A DNA stretch of 64,000 nucleotides, from positions 2,004,501 through 2,068,500 of the forward strand of contig NC_087073.1 in NCBI RefSeq assembly GCF_026151205.1. The letters are read 5' to 3'. The DNA comes from Bolinopsis microptera. Taxonomy: Eukaryota > Ctenophora > Tentaculata > Lobata > Bolinopsidae. Shown piece after piece: positions 11,179 to 23,722 of this stretch. Each line of letters starts with the position of its first letter. Position 1 is the first letter of the stretch. The translations under genes and the position numbers were made by a program. Under the pieces are notes generated by a model. It saw only the letters and a list, made by a program, of their open reading frames with translations, did no database searches and was not told where the DNA came from.

Positions 11179-12814
11179 ATAAATGGGAACAGTTCACTTT
11201 GATACTGAAGAGCCGCTTATGCAATATGCATACACCAAAACCGTTTATATTATGATTATTCCGGCAGATAACTTCACAGAAAATTATGCTACTTTAGGGT
11301 AGCTTCTTATTTGGTATTTATAATATAGATAACTATTGTAAAGAACACTTCTACTATGATACTCTTTGAACTTGTTCAGTGCTATTTTCATGTTAAAGCC
11401 GTAACGTTTTCTGTTGCGTTCCCACTCTACTTGAAATATATACATGATATTATTCATCTGGTGGGTCAGCAATTATATGCTTGCATAGTTGCAACCTTGG
11501 ATTCCTTGGAGTCCTTGGAACTGGATTCTTCGGCTACTTATCCATGGCATGAAATACGGCTGTGGCTAGAATCCCACTCCCAGTAATACATGATATTATA
11601 TAATCAGTCCTTGTTTTTAATCGGAGCAGCACGTTCTGCCATCCGCCTGACTACGACCAAAATAACCATGCAAATAAATTGTAATTTCAAGATATCGCCA
11701 CGTTAATCAACCGCATGTTAACAAGATTGGACCTAAGTTAGAAAATGTTGGACTAATTTTCGAAATTAAATAACCGTCTCCAGTAGCAAAACATGCACTG
11801 TTGTATGAACACATCGACCCAATCCAGTATTGGCTACAACTTATCAAACATTTTACCAGTCTCAGTTGAATCTCTGTCACAGTAATATAGTTACAATCAA
11901 CACCAGTGTGGGATTGCTGCTTGCTATATCGTGGCTGATATAACAATAACTCTATTATAATACTCTATTACTGTATTATAAGAATCCATTTCGTACCAGC
12001 TTGCACAAAGAGTTGGTGTCGGTGGTAAATAACTTGGTATGTGATATTTGTTGTTTGGTATCATGCTGCCAAATACTACGCACACTGTATGTTGTACTAC
12101 TACTATACTGTACTTATGACAGCTCTCAGAGTAATGACTATTGCAGGAGTATCTGTGCATCTGTGCAGTTATTACACTGATCAGTGATTATTAAATACGC
12201 TGTTAAGTGTTACGACGCATCGTCCCACTTTATAGCTTCACTATATAGTTCTACTTTTAATATGCTTCTGTTTCGTCGTGCGTGCCTGCTCGCATTGCGG
12301 CGTTCAGAATGTCACTCACCTAGCTATATTAACGCGGCACCTTTCCTAAATTTCCGTTTGACTGTCCCCGCATCGCAGAGCCAGCGGTGCCTTTGTTACG
12401 TTACCATGGTTACATACCTTTGTTACGTCCCTTCACTTTGCTCACTAAGCGCCAAGCAACGGTCATGTAGTGTGTACTTGTATGAAAGATTCAAAAAGGG
12501 CCAATTTTGGCTAGCCGAGCTCAGGATACAGCTGGGTAGCTTACTGGACGGTGCTCCGTGTTACCATGGTTACACGAGCCATCCTGTTACTATGGTTACA
12601 GATCTCAACCCACTCACTAACAAATAACTTACTCCTGGGGGAATGTCCTTTTCGTTGAAAAATAGTTCGACAATACTAATACTAATAATGACATTACAAT
12701 AGCAAGCAGCTAGGAAAAAGGTGGCCTAAACAGTTCAGGATTGGCACTTAATTCTTTGATTCGATGAATATTATTCTCACTACTTTTACTCGGAGATCCA
12801 TGCGAAATCGAACA
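11179..12814. other. intergenic stretch with GTTACCATGGTTAC motifs
   Basis: No supported gene. The longest frame (12184-12627) has no domain and spans three copies of the near-palindrome GTTACCATGGTTAC (about 12400, 12559, 12586), also seen elsewhere in the window. Confidence 0.5.
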
Positions 12815-12900
12815 TATTTAAGTGTGAACTACAGGTTTAAGTGTGAACTACAGGTTTAATTTTAAGTGTGAACTACAGATTTAAGTGTGAACTACAGGGC
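12815..12900. repeat. 18-bp minisatellite, TTTAAGTGTGAACTACAG type
   Basis: Four tandem copies; one has a short insertion. Confidence 0.9.
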
Positions 12901-13134
12901 AGATTGTTAGCCTAAGGTGAGTATTACTATTATACACTTTGAAGAAGTGACCCGGAGACCGGGAGAGGAGTGGTATGGTCACTATGGGGATGGTATGCGG
13001 TGTAAGTGGCTTAAAAGTGATAGCTCATAAGCTCACGTTATTCTTCCGCCTCCATCTGAATGTTGACACGGGTTCTTTTCAAAATTAACCTTGGCTCTAA
13101 CATCCAAAAGGTTACCCGTGCCATGGCCCGGGTG

Positions 13135-13178
13135 CCCCCCCTCTCTCCCCCCCCCCCCCCCCCCCCCCCCGGCCCCCA
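13135..13178. repeat. poly-C tract
   Basis: A C-rich run with an uninterrupted stretch of over 20 C. Its length is unreliable in assemblies. Confidence 0.9.
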
Positions 13179-13804
13179 CTTCCTACACGGACACCCTGCC
13201 AAGCAACCATTGCACTTTAATTGTAACCTGCAGAATTCAGATCTCTTTACTCAGCTTGTTGTCTCGTCTTGATGAAATAAGTATCTAATTACTATAACTC
13301 ATTGTAACTTAGACTCCACGATCCAGAAACACAATGCAATTAATGGGATGAAAATTCATAAACATCATCCATATAATCCCCACTAAGTTATAATATTACG
13401 TAAGTCTGGGCTGGCAGATAGTAATTATAGTTATGATTATCAACAAGTCTGTCTAAACCATAATAATAGCTGTAAATTGTGCACTGTAATTTGTCCGCGC
13501 AGTTGCTGTCGTCTCGGAAAATCACGTACATCGCTTAGGATAAGTAGTCAACTCTCTATTATGCGAATATCTCAGCTGCAGAGCTGTGTTCTAATGTTGT
13601 AATGTGTTCTCTTACAACCAAGCAGCAAATTATATATCCTACTTTCTACTATATCATTATACAAATAATCTTATAGAGCTGGAATATTTGTATAATAATA
13701 TTCTGGGAAGTTCACTTTTATTATTAAAGTATTTACTAATTTCTATACTTCGTCCCTAGAGGATTTCCAGTCAATAGTCACGCATTGTTGTATTTAAAGT
13801 TCGT

Positions 13805-13905
13805 AATTACCTTGTAAATTCCTAATAAATTCCTTATAAATTCCTTATAAATTCCTTATAAATTCCTTATAAATTCCTTATAAATTCCTTGTAAATTCCT
13901 CCTAT
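13805..13905. repeat. 11-bp minisatellite, TTATAAATTCC
   Basis: About eight tandem copies, with slightly varied copies at both edges. Confidence 0.95.
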
Positions 13906-15017
13906 TTTGAGGAACAAAGATCGAAATTCATCAGAAGTTTATGTAAAATACCCTAATTTCTGAGCCTTGTATTTTAAAAAGGGCAGACCCGCTGGCTCTT
14001 ACTTAACTTCTTCACATGTGACCACGGTAACAATTCCAAGGACTTCGCCTTCCATATTCAATAACTTTAGGTTGTGTTTAATTTAACTTTAAGCTAAGTT
14101 ATAACTTTAGTTAGTCAGCAGTGACAACTGACATTGTATGGATTTGCAAATTCTCTATGAGAGATTATTTGATATTAACGCCACTTCCACATGGTAAATT
14201 GTTAGTATACCAATTGCCAGCTGCTTACCTGGGGAGTGGGGATCCCAGGCTATAATGTTACATAAACATAGAGATTCGGCGGAATGACAGGCTGAGCGCC
14301 GCCCGGTGAACCAGCTGCTTCTGTCATGTACAATTATTGACAGTTATCTCTATTTAGGAATAGAGGTGGGATTCCACACATAGTACTTGCAGAATTTAGC
14401 TTGCAGAATCTAGCTTTCTGTCACAGTACAAGTTCTCGTAAGTCTCCAACTTCAACTCTTAACTAGATGATAATATTGGAAATTAACTAGCAGTCGAGTT
14501 TTACAAAGATAAACTGGGTTCAGTGGCTACAGACCAATCTTTTAATCTGACAATCTTTGAATATGTTGAGCTGTTAATTTGTTTAGCTTGACAAAACTAT
14601 CCCCTCGCAGTAACTCATTGAGAATACGAGACAAAGTTAATAAATCCTTGCAGCTTCGCGGGAATACTGCAAATAATTAATACTATCCAGCTGGATCCTT
14701 GAAACATGACTCTGAAGAAGCGTCGGGCAAATAGTTACAATACCGACTGGACTTTAACCAGTTAACAGGCGGCTTATAGCCATTACAAAACACAAGTATG
14801 CGTCTGCTATTAGTCCGCTATTAAGGTTTTCCTTTTAAAATAAAGAGCTGACGAGGTGGGTGGCATTGTACCTATTTACCGGACAATCGTATCCAATCAA
14901 ACCAAATATATGATGTTGACATTGTGGGTGACTCAAACTAAACCATATGGTGTTCGAGTGAGCCTTCTTTAAACGGGAATAGCCTTTAAATCCAATCTAA
15001 CAGCTGCTTAGTGCTTA
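13906..15017. other. AT-rich spacer
   Basis: No gene or clear repeat seen. Confidence 0.4.
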
Positions 15018-15191
15018 GGGGGCGTTCACATAATAATATGTAATCAATAATATTGGCCAATTTTTAACCCCCTCCGTAATCAGTTTTACACATAGCTATC
15101 GTGTTAAAATTACACTAGCGTAATCATTTGGAAACTGATCATTGAGAAACACACCTCATTGATTACGTTACAGTATATTGTGAACAATCCC
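15018..15191. mobile_element. 174-bp PIF/Harbinger-like MITE
   Basis: The ends GGGGGCGTTCACA and TGTGAACAATCCC are inverted copies, and imperfect complementarity continues for about 35 bp (TAATCAAT on both arms). TTA lies on each side (15015-15017 and 15192-15194). A G-run terminus with a 3-bp TTA duplication is the PIF/Harbinger pattern. The element is too short to code for anything. The divergent arms suggest it is older than the MITE at 11047. Confidence 0.65.
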
Positions 15192-15194
15192 TTA

Positions 15195-16512
15195 CTGCCA
15201 ATACTACCACTATAATTTTAAGTAGTTATTTAATTTCCATTGTTCATGTTGGTGAAGACGGTGCTTTATCAAAAAAAGAGATTTCCATCGAATTTTTGCT
15301 GTCCTCTGTGAACTTAAAATTGAGTGGTGCTATTAATAGATTTATTATATTATTAAAGATCAGGACCAACTGTCTGATCTGTCTGTAAAATATAACTTTA
15401 ACTTTAAGTGTTCCTTTTAATTGGTTTATGGTGGTGTACTTAATCTTAAAAATATATTTTCCACGAAAGGTGTACTATCCAAAAAAAAATCGAATAATCT
15501 ATCAATTTGTATTGCTATGAGACTTGAGAGCCACTCTTTAAAATTAATAGAGGTCAGTCGCTGATCAGGACAAATAATTGTCTGTACAAACAAAGGTCAA
15601 GTCTCCCAAGTACTAAGCCATGTTCATTATTCATTGTACAAGCTTTTAAGGTTTCCTTAGTCACCTAGATGACAATTAGTCGGTTTTGATTTGATAAGAT
15701 ATATTTATGAAGGAGAACAGGTTTTGATTTGATAAGATATATAAACGATGGATCAACCTGTTCTCCTTCAATAATCCCGGTTTACCTAACACTGTCTGTT
15801 GCTGCACCATCATCTGCGGGAACCTTCAATTATCTGATTTAGTACAGCCTCGCAGTCAACATGTGCTAAATGTTTTGATCAGTAATGAAACTTTACTTTG
15901 TCACGTATAACTTATGCTATACGGTACGCTATATGTTTAAGTTTTCTAATGACAAGTATTGACGTTCGCAGTTATATAATATATCTCTTCAAGCCTGTCC
16001 GTTGGCATTTTATTCAGTGACCATTCATTTCTTCTTTGAGTAAAGTATTCTTATGTGATTGAATAGATGTTAGGTCAAGAAGATGTTAGGTCAAGAAGAA
16101 AATAAAATAAAAAATACGTAGAACTGATCGACGAACATTTGTTTTCTCTGTTACAAAGTTGATGGTAGGACAGCCCTGACACATTAATATTCAGTTCTTT
16201 TATTCTATTGTGGCTATAACATTTATAAGCACCCCATGAATATTAATATTAATTAGCTAATAGAGTTTGTAATTATAATAAACCATGCTGCTTTATGCCT
16301 TTTTCTCTTTAACTTCTTATGTTGATCTTATGTCGATAAACCAACCAATTAATCTCCATTGGAACTCTTTCATTAGTTTATTGCTTTTATAGCTTCACAA
16401 TCCAATCCATCGCCAGTCTTTGGGTTTCTTTGTTAAATGTTACCCCATTTATTAAATGTACTTATTAATACAGCGCGGAATAACGATGCTAATTGTACAA
16501 TCGTCGTTATAA
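15195..16512. other. AT-rich spacer with a small nested repeat
   Basis: At 15684-15772 the block GTTTTGATTTGATAAGATAT occurs twice, and GAAGGAGAACAGGTT (15710) is mirrored by AACCTGTTCTCCTTC (15756), so one copy sits inside a hairpin. No gene is seen. Confidence 0.5.
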
Positions 16513-16638
16513 CATATAAGTATAAGTATAAGTATAAGTATAAGTATAAGTATAAGTATAAGTATAAGTATAAGTATAAGTATAAGTATAAGTATAAGTA
16601 TAAGTATAAGTATAAGTATAAGTATAAGTATAAGTATA
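16513..16638. repeat. (TATAAG)n microsatellite
   Basis: About 21 uninterrupted copies of a hexamer. The Tyr-Lys frame across it is an artefact. Confidence 0.98.
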
Positions 16639-18917
16639 ATGAAGATTTATTTAAGTCTGATATGATAGTCTGTTGAATAATTTAGACTCATCAATATAAA
16701 TCTAAGTTTGTAGTGAACTTGCTGAACGTTCACTAATTAGTAATAGTAATAATATTTCTACGATTATCTGGTAATAGTTTCAAGAATCCAGTTAGGTTTG
16801 TTACTTGCTACAAATTCTACCTGTTTACTGTTAGCAAACCAGTTAGGTTTGTTGGTGTTACTTGCTACAAAATCTACCTGTTTATTGTTGGTGTTACTTG
16901 CTACAAATTCTACCTGTTTACTGTTAGGAAAATGTTCTTTTCCAATTAGAATTTAGAAGCCATCAATCATCAATGATCAATCCGATGTGCAGAATGTAGT
17001 TGACAAGAAGTGTTCGTGGTCCACTCATATCTATTAGTATATCTGTAATCCGTGAAATGTCTGTACAATTTTGAAACGGATTTCAAAATTCATTCAAGGG
17101 CAAAAATGTTCAAAATTCTTCCGATCACGTTCGCTGGCGTTTACCAAAGTTGCAAAATGAGTGGAACGTGTGTTCGCTACTAATACGTCCAAATCCAACC
17201 TTCACTAAAACTAATACTATTAAAGTATAAATGTATACCATGAGTGAGGAAGCTACAATATTCTAATATTGTAATGATTTTATATGTTTCATGTAATCGC
17301 ACGTTGAAATCTTCATTAGCTTTGCCAGCATGCCACTGCATCGGTAAATTGTCGTTAAATGTGAAACATAGAGTCAATAAATGAGATTGGTTCGAGTCAA
17401 CAGTCTAATCAAATCTTCTTATGACCCTCCGACGTAAAATTTGTTTATACTTGCATATTCCAGATAGTCTAGCTCTAAGCACTGATAACAGTTGCTATCA
17501 GTGTCACCACAACCTATCAGCTGGTGGTACTCACATGTTTCTCACTTGAAAAATCCGGATTTTATTTAACAGACATTATGTGGACGCTAGCGTTTTGTGC
17601 GTTTACGGGGTCCGTCCAAGTCTGTTCAAATTTTTTTCAACGTATTCCACTACAACCTTTTTATTCAGGATGTGACTATATTTTTGAATATAAACCTTAA
17701 ATGCAAATGAAAGGTTTTTCGCTGGCCATTTGGTCACCATGACGGTGACTGGTCACAAATCATTGGGTGGAGGCTACATATATCTGTATACTACAAGCAT
17801 TCTAATGGCTAGTAGCAAAAGAAAGTCACAGATCAGTATTCAGTAGTATTAGTGATCCTCAATTTAGATGATAGAGAACAGGACGTTTGTAAATGTGCAC
17901 GAATAACTGGTGGAGTAGTCCACTAATAGTAGCACTGCCATATAAGGTAGTGTCACCATAGTAACACTACCATATAAGGTAGTAACCTATCCGGTATTGT
18001 AATAACTGTTGGAGTAGTCCACTAATAGTTTTCTTTTAACTTGTGCGGTTACAGGAGTATAAAAGTCAGTTTTCCTAGAATATCGTAACTTTAATAGATC
18101 CGTAAGTGTTCGTTTATGAAATGTCAAAGTAATAATTGTGTAATGAGCCTGATATTAGGTAATTAGGTACTTAGGTAATTACTAATTACCCCGGCCATTA
18201 GGAGTTTGTGGCACGGCGTTTTATCCAACTTTCCAACCCGTTGGATAAAACGCCGTACCACCAACCCATCCAACTTTGGAAATTCGGTAATGCGCTTAGT
18301 CAATAATAAAGACGACAGATACTTAAGGCACACTTAAAGGACACTTATAAATGCCTTAACTGTGTCTTCAGTGTCCCTTAACTGTGTCTTCAGTGTCCCT
18401 TAAGTGTGGCTTAAGTGTGTGCATTAAGCGTTAAATTTAATGAATAACTCTTTTGTGTTATATTTGCCGACAGATTACCATATTGCTCCAACTTTCAAGC
18501 CCCTTAGCATCTAGATTTAAAAAGTTAAAAGGAATACTAATGTGTTACCATTTAATTAGGAGGTGGTAACCTTGGTAACCGTGGAAGTAGTTAGAATGTA
18601 GCAGGAGTAGCCTCCATACCGCGGTAGTTATACTGTTTCCGTATCTTTTTTAGAAGTTGCTCCAATTTTTAAATTCATGTTAATTCGCTGTTTGTATTAA
18701 AATTGCAAGATTTGGACGTATCACGTAACGTCAGAATTCAAAGTTAAGACGCCGGCTCGCCTTTTGAAACTCTTTAACCAGATCTCCGAGAGCTGAATTT
18801 CAGTTTTAACTCCCCCACATTAGTAAAGCGAGAGAGGTCATATAACCACCACCAATCCACTATACCACCGTGAACTGACCTGTTTGCTAGGATGAGTTTT
18901 ATACGATAAACCATTGC
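16639..18917. other. AT-rich stretch with several small duplications
   Basis: No gene. About three irregular copies of TTACTTGCTACAAATTCTAC lie at 16795-16930. GGAGTAGTCCACTAATAG occurs at about 17911 and 18012. A perfect 17-bp hairpin (arm ACGGCGTTTTATCCAAC, 10-bp loop) lies at 18213-18256. A 22-bp unit built on TTAACTGTGTCTTCAGTGTC is repeated at 18355-18402. Confidence 0.55.
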
Positions 18918-20874
18918 CATGGTAGCATTCTCCAACTTGAGTTCTTTACTTTCCATCTTGTTGGGACTCTTCTAGTGGATATGTCCATGTGTATTGTGTA
19001 TCCACTGCTATTTCATTTGTCTGACTACAGGTTACATACAGTCTAAAACACTTTACATTTTGACGACAAATACGAACTGTTGAATTAAGATTTGTAGCGT
19101 GGCCCCTTCATTATCGTAGATCCTCCTAAGTATGATCACAGTTATAGATTATAGAAGGTGGGCATCTACGGAATTAAACCGACCACCACGAGAGTCTGAT
19201 AGCATCTCAAGTTTGTACCGATATCAAATATAAAGGTTCACAGCTGCTCTCTCTTGAGTCATCTCCACGATTATATCGAGACAACATCTGGTTCGCCGGG
19301 GTCAGGATGATGGTTACAAGGGGGTTACCTGAACATACCTTATCGGACCTTAATTGGACGGACATTAAATAAACGGACATAATTAATATGAACGGACATT
19401 AATATGAACGCTAGAAGGCATTCAAAACCATTAAAATTCCTGTTTTTTTCTTCTTTTTTTTTTGACGTTTTTATTTCAGCAAATGATTTTTAAATCCATT
19501 TTTATACAGTAAGTAAGAAAAGCAGACGTTAAGCAGTAAAAATGTTAAAATATATGTACATGATCAGTGTGTAAGCCGTGATCAATTGAGATGAATTTTG
19601 GGTAATATTGTGTAATATTGTGTAATATAGTGATTATAATAAGGTGGTCGTGTTGCGTCCAGTATTTTACCGTAGTATTTTGGGGCATATATTAGTATAC
19701 GACAGTTATTGCAGTTTAAGGGCAGAGAGGTCAGTTTAACATATGTTTGAGTTAATACGAGGTTGGTTTGTGCGGTGTTTAGAGAATACTACAGTTACTA
19801 TGTTGTGGTTATCGACAGGATAATTGGGGATTGTTTAGAGATTGCTAACAGAGAGTGGGAGATTGTTTAAACTATCTGGGGGCGAGAGGGAGTTAGCTTT
19901 TTGGGAGAGGAGAGTGACAGTTTACCCGATCAACAGGTGGGTCAATTTGATGGTAGCATTCTCCAACTTGGGACTCTCCATCTTGTTGGGACTCTTCTAG
20001 TGAATAGTGTATTGTGTATTGTGTATCCACTATATAAATACACATTATTATCTTTACAACCTGCACCATTTGATGATCACACCACCAATTAGAGTCTGTT
20101 TTAGTGTACTAACCTCATCTTATCTTTGTGAGGCACTTATGATGGACGAAAATATTCTACCGATGTTATAAAGATTTTGTTGGAATTTGTAAAACTCATT
20201 CGTTGTTTAGAGTCCAACAATAACTGCTAACTCACCTTAATTATATAATAGAAAGATCCCATGCCGCAATTATACGCATATTGCACATTGATAATCAATG
20301 CACGTATTCAACTTCAAGCCACATGCGAGGATTCTCGGCTAGTCCCTTTATATTATGTGTGATCTATTAATAGTGAGCTGGTTTTTCTCTTTGCTGTCTT
20401 ACTTATACGAACAGATTCTCTGAGAGGGAAACTACACTATGTTCAGGTAACCCCCTTGTAACCCCATTGTAACCCCATTGTAACCCCCTTGTAACCCCCT
20501 TGTAACCCCCTTGTAACCCCCTTGTAACCCCCTTGTAACCCCCTTGTAACCCCCTTGTAACCCCCTTGTAACCCCCTTGTAACCGTCATCCTGACCCCGG
20601 CGAACCAGATGTTGTCTCGATATAATCGTGGAGATGGCTCTAGAGAGAGCAGCTGTGAACCTTTATATTTGATATCGGACAAACTTGAGATGCTATATCA
20701 GGCTCTATTTCGTCGGTGGTCGGTTTAATTCCGTAGATGCCCACCTTCTATAACGGTGATCATACTTAGTAGGATCTACGATAATGAAGGGGCCACGTTA
20801 CAAATCTAAATTCAACAGTTCGTATTTGTTGTCAAAATGTAAAGTGTTTTGGACTGTATGCAACACTTGTAGTC
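18918..20874. mobile_element. foldback-type element with 0.3-0.4-kb inverted arms
   Basis: The left arm, about 19023-19338, and right arm, about 20439-20874, are inverted copies. Both carry GTGGCCCCTTCATTATCGTA (or its near-identical complement), the CACCTTCTATAA block, AGATGTTGTCTCGATATAAT and CCCCGGCGAACCAG. About 1.1 kb separates them. A direct repeat (about 18918-19010 and 19950-20035, containing ATCTTGTTGGGACTCTTCTA) overlaps the left outer edge and the centre, so the element has been rearranged. The arms differ at scattered positions, so it is not very recent. No transposase is seen and the target duplication is unclear. Confidence 0.7.
20450..20583. repeat. 11-bp minisatellite (GTAACCCCCTT) inside a foldback arm
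   Basis: About twelve tandem copies. The matching place in the opposite arm (about 19312-19330) holds only one to two copies, so expansion happened within one arm after the inverted arms formed. Confidence 0.9.
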
Positions 20875-21920
20875 ATACAATTCGAATAGCATAGTTTGCA
20901 CGTGGGTAGGCTAGGTCCTGTGTCACAAAATGAGAAACATTACCTCCATGTGTGCTGGACCTATGGTCATAGTCACCTTCCAGCTCGATGCCCAGTGGTG
21001 ACTTCAATGATGTTGATACTGATGTTGATGCAATGTTGATGTTGATGTTATAATGTTGGTACTGATCATTAGACTAGGACTTTGCCTCAGCACAGCTAAT
21101 CTTCAGTTATGCAAATATGCAGTACTAAGAACATCAGGAGCTAGCCGGGTATCTTTTCGTGCAATGAATAAGTAATTAGTAATTAGTAATTACTATCCAG
21201 CCAACGAGAGGTTGTCACAGCAACGAGAGATTCTGTCACAACTAGATTCTCAGTACAAACACGCACACAGTGTCTACTGCTGTACTACGTGTTTATAAGT
21301 AATACGATTTTCTTTGCTAACAGTTGGTTAAGACTCGCTGGTTATTGAACAGCTTGTCTTCCTCTGCAGTCAGTAACATGCTATCCTGGTACCGAAGGTA
21401 GGATAATTTCCAGCAATTTTAGTATTTCCGTCACCACTTTTTCACGCCAAGACTACTTTTCAATCAGATATTCAATTAGCAACCAATACATTGATATACA
21501 TTAATATACATTATACAATCTACAAAATAAATCTCACCAAGAATAAGCTAAAATGCCTGGATACGTGACCCCAATAGAAAGTTTTGGTTTACCAAAATAT
21601 ACGAAAAGAAAGTTTGTCCAACCAATGACATTGGGCACTGTGCACGTTCTAATTAGACCTAATATAAGCTATAAAAATATCATTTAACACCACATCAGAT
21701 ATGTGTCCATTGTCCGAATTGAAACTAGATCTGGTCTTGTCAAACTAGGCTCACACCCTTTGTTATCAAATATCGCTGTCGATTTTATGGTCTCGATTTT
21801 AATGGACTTTTTGAGGTTCCGATACTTGCTTTCTGTTTGTTATCCTCCCAGACCTTCTTGTGAGCTCTCCTTTGCTAAACTATCTTGTCGGAGCTGACAC
21901 GCAACACCTATAGTAATATA
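20875..21920. other. spacer with GATGTT-rich run
   Basis: Irregular GATGTT repeats lie at 21008-21062. No gene is supported. Confidence 0.4.
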
Positions 21921-21935
21921 AATATCTCCGGGATT

Positions 21936-22040
21936 TCGACGCGGGATCATATTATCACTCAGCCCGGCCCGCTGTTAGATAAACATCTCAAGGTGATATC
22001 ATCCCGCCCCGGAAATTTGTATAAACCCGGCCCGCTTTTT
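21936..22040. other. hairpin cluster 1 (GCGGGAT/ATCCCGC)
   Basis: GCGGGATCAT at 21941 is mirrored by GATATCATCCCGC about 60 bp on, with ATTATCAC and GTGAT also pairing. GCCCGGCCCGC occurs twice (about 21962 and 22026) and TATAAACCCG precedes the second. The order ATCATCCCGC then TATAAACCC is the same as in the cluster at 22543-22709, so the two are probably copies of one repeat family. Confidence 0.6.
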
Positions 22041-22138
22041 AGTCGTAACTGATGTTTATCATTCAATTCTCCGACTTACAATAATCAATGATACTGCTGA
22101 TTAGAACTCGATAATAGTAGAACAGTTAGACGCGCGAT

Positions 22139-22222
22139 CACGTGGGCGCGTCACGTGCGTACCACGTGCCACCAATAGCATACGCCGAGTCTATACCACG
22201 TGACACGAAAGCGCACCACGTG
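22139..22222. promoter_or_regulatory. cluster of five CACGTG E-boxes with CCAAT
   Basis: CACGTG occurs at 22139, 22152, 22163, 22197 and 22217, five times in 84 bp in an otherwise AT-rich region, with CCAAT at 22172. CACGTG binds bHLH-zip factors of the MYC/USF/MITF type. Spacing and local GC content suggest a promoter or enhancer, but the transcript it would serve is unclear; a 38-codon frame starts at 22429 (MTDRFDIQIDELL...). Confidence 0.5.
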
Positions 22223-22542
22223 ATATGAAACATCGTAACCGTCCACTTCTTTTACACGCAAATTCCTGGGAACGTTGCCAAAGCAGCTAATTCTTGGAAT
22301 TTCTCCAACGCGTGGCGTGAGAAGTTGGCGACTAGCCAGCTACCCTTGTCCTTGCCCTAAAAATAGTATTGTTTTGCTTGCTCTCCTTCCAGCTCTTGTT
22401 CCTGCTAACGTTCAAGCTATTGCTCCACTATGACAGATCGGTTTGACATTCAGATTGATGAACTGCTTTCCAATCGTGTTCTTCTATATATACTTCTCAA
22501 GTATAAATCCCTTGTCGAAATCGCCGGAGATAATTATAATCC

Positions 22543-22709
22543 ATAAACACTTCACGCTCAGGGCTAAATAAATGTAATCCCTCAGCTGGCGCTTCGGGAT
22601 TACATATTAACACAAAACTCGTGCGCTGCGCGCACTCGTATGTGTTTATCAGATCATCCCGCTAGCGCGGGATGATCTGTTATATAAACCCTTTGCGTGG
22701 CGGGTTTAT
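22543..22709. other. hairpin cluster 2, branched inverted repeats
   Basis: An outer pair ATAAACAC (22543-22550) and GTGTTTAT (22642-22649) encloses two hairpins: ATGTAATCCC/GGGATTACAT (22572-22605) and GTGCGC/GCGCAC (22621-22635). Two more follow directly: AGATCATCCCGC/GCGGGATGATCT with a 4-bp loop (22651-22678), then ATAAACCC/GGGTTTAT (22684-22709). All arms are perfect. This could fold as a multi-branched RNA or a cruciform; no known family was recognised. Confidence 0.7.
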
Positions 22710-22729
22710 GTTATTATCAATCCTTTGTG

Positions 22730-23722
22730 CGCTCTGCCGTTTTCTGATAAGTGTGCTTAGAGACAATTTTTGAAATTCTGAATTCGTTAACCCAAATTTC
22801 TTGTTTGGGTCAAACACTACCCTGAAAACCATCCGAAACCATTAAATCAATCGCCTTCACTATAGGTGGCATTTCTGTTTTTAAAAGTTTCCGTCACTGT
22901 TTTCTCACCAATTTCACCTATGACACCTGAAGCCTTATCAGGCAGCACTTCTAAATGGTCTCAGATAGAATCCGTATATATGATCACCTTTATCAGCCGT
23001 CGACCCAACTGTAGCTCTTATTCTCTTCGGAGCAAGGGCAGCCTCAAAAGGATTAGGAAGCACAGAGGAGTTAAGCTCTTTCTCTTCGAGTTAACGTTAT
23101 TCCGTGCAAAATATATTTGTGTTTCTTCACTTGTCATTAACACCCCTCTTGCCGTTTCTCCTTGTCGTTTCTCCTTGTATATCGCAGCTAGAAGCTTTAT
23201 TTTTAAAACCTTCCAAAATACAAATCGAGTTCAGCCATTCACACAGTCAAATAGTTTCTCTTTCGGTTTCTCTTTATTTTGTTTTCTTTTGGAAGAACTC
23301 ACTCCCTCTGACAAGTTAAATTTTGTTTCTTTAACCATTTGTTTTGATCAGAAGTGTTAATTAATACTTTTTGATAATCTCAAAATAGCGCAGATCATAG
23401 AAATCGTAGAACTATTGATTTTTAACACTGTCTAATAATTACTTCAATGCGGACATTATCCTTGTTTGTCGTACCTATCGTCCAGAACCCATTAATTGGG
23501 ACTATGTCGAAAATAACCTTTGTACGATCGCGACAATCCGTATGTCATTACAAAGGCAGCCCAACGTTGGTGTTGTCGTCACAACCTCATGAATGTCATG
23601 ATATCCCATATACATGGTCTATGCAATTTCAATGATTGCTTGCAACATTCATATATACAATATAATCTTTTCAACAGGATTAATTGTGACATTATTCCAC
23701 AGATTATTATGTTTTATTCTAG
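22730..23722. other. region with weak antisense coding trace
   Basis: Plus-strand frames here lack domain content. The minus strand between about 22850 and 23130 has short protein-like stretches with coding-like composition in more than one frame, which suggests a decayed mobile-element or gene relic. No family was assigned. Confidence 0.25.

Noticed and set aside
12184-12627. 147-codon frame
   Set aside because: No domain, no coding signature, and it runs across dispersed GTTACCATGGTTAC repeats.
16437-16676. Tyr-Lys repeat protein
   Set aside because: Translation of the (TATAAG)n microsatellite.
22866-23360. 164-codon plus-strand frame
   Set aside because: Low-complexity composition rich in Phe and Ser without domain. 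The opposite strand looks slightly more protein-like, as a decayed relic.
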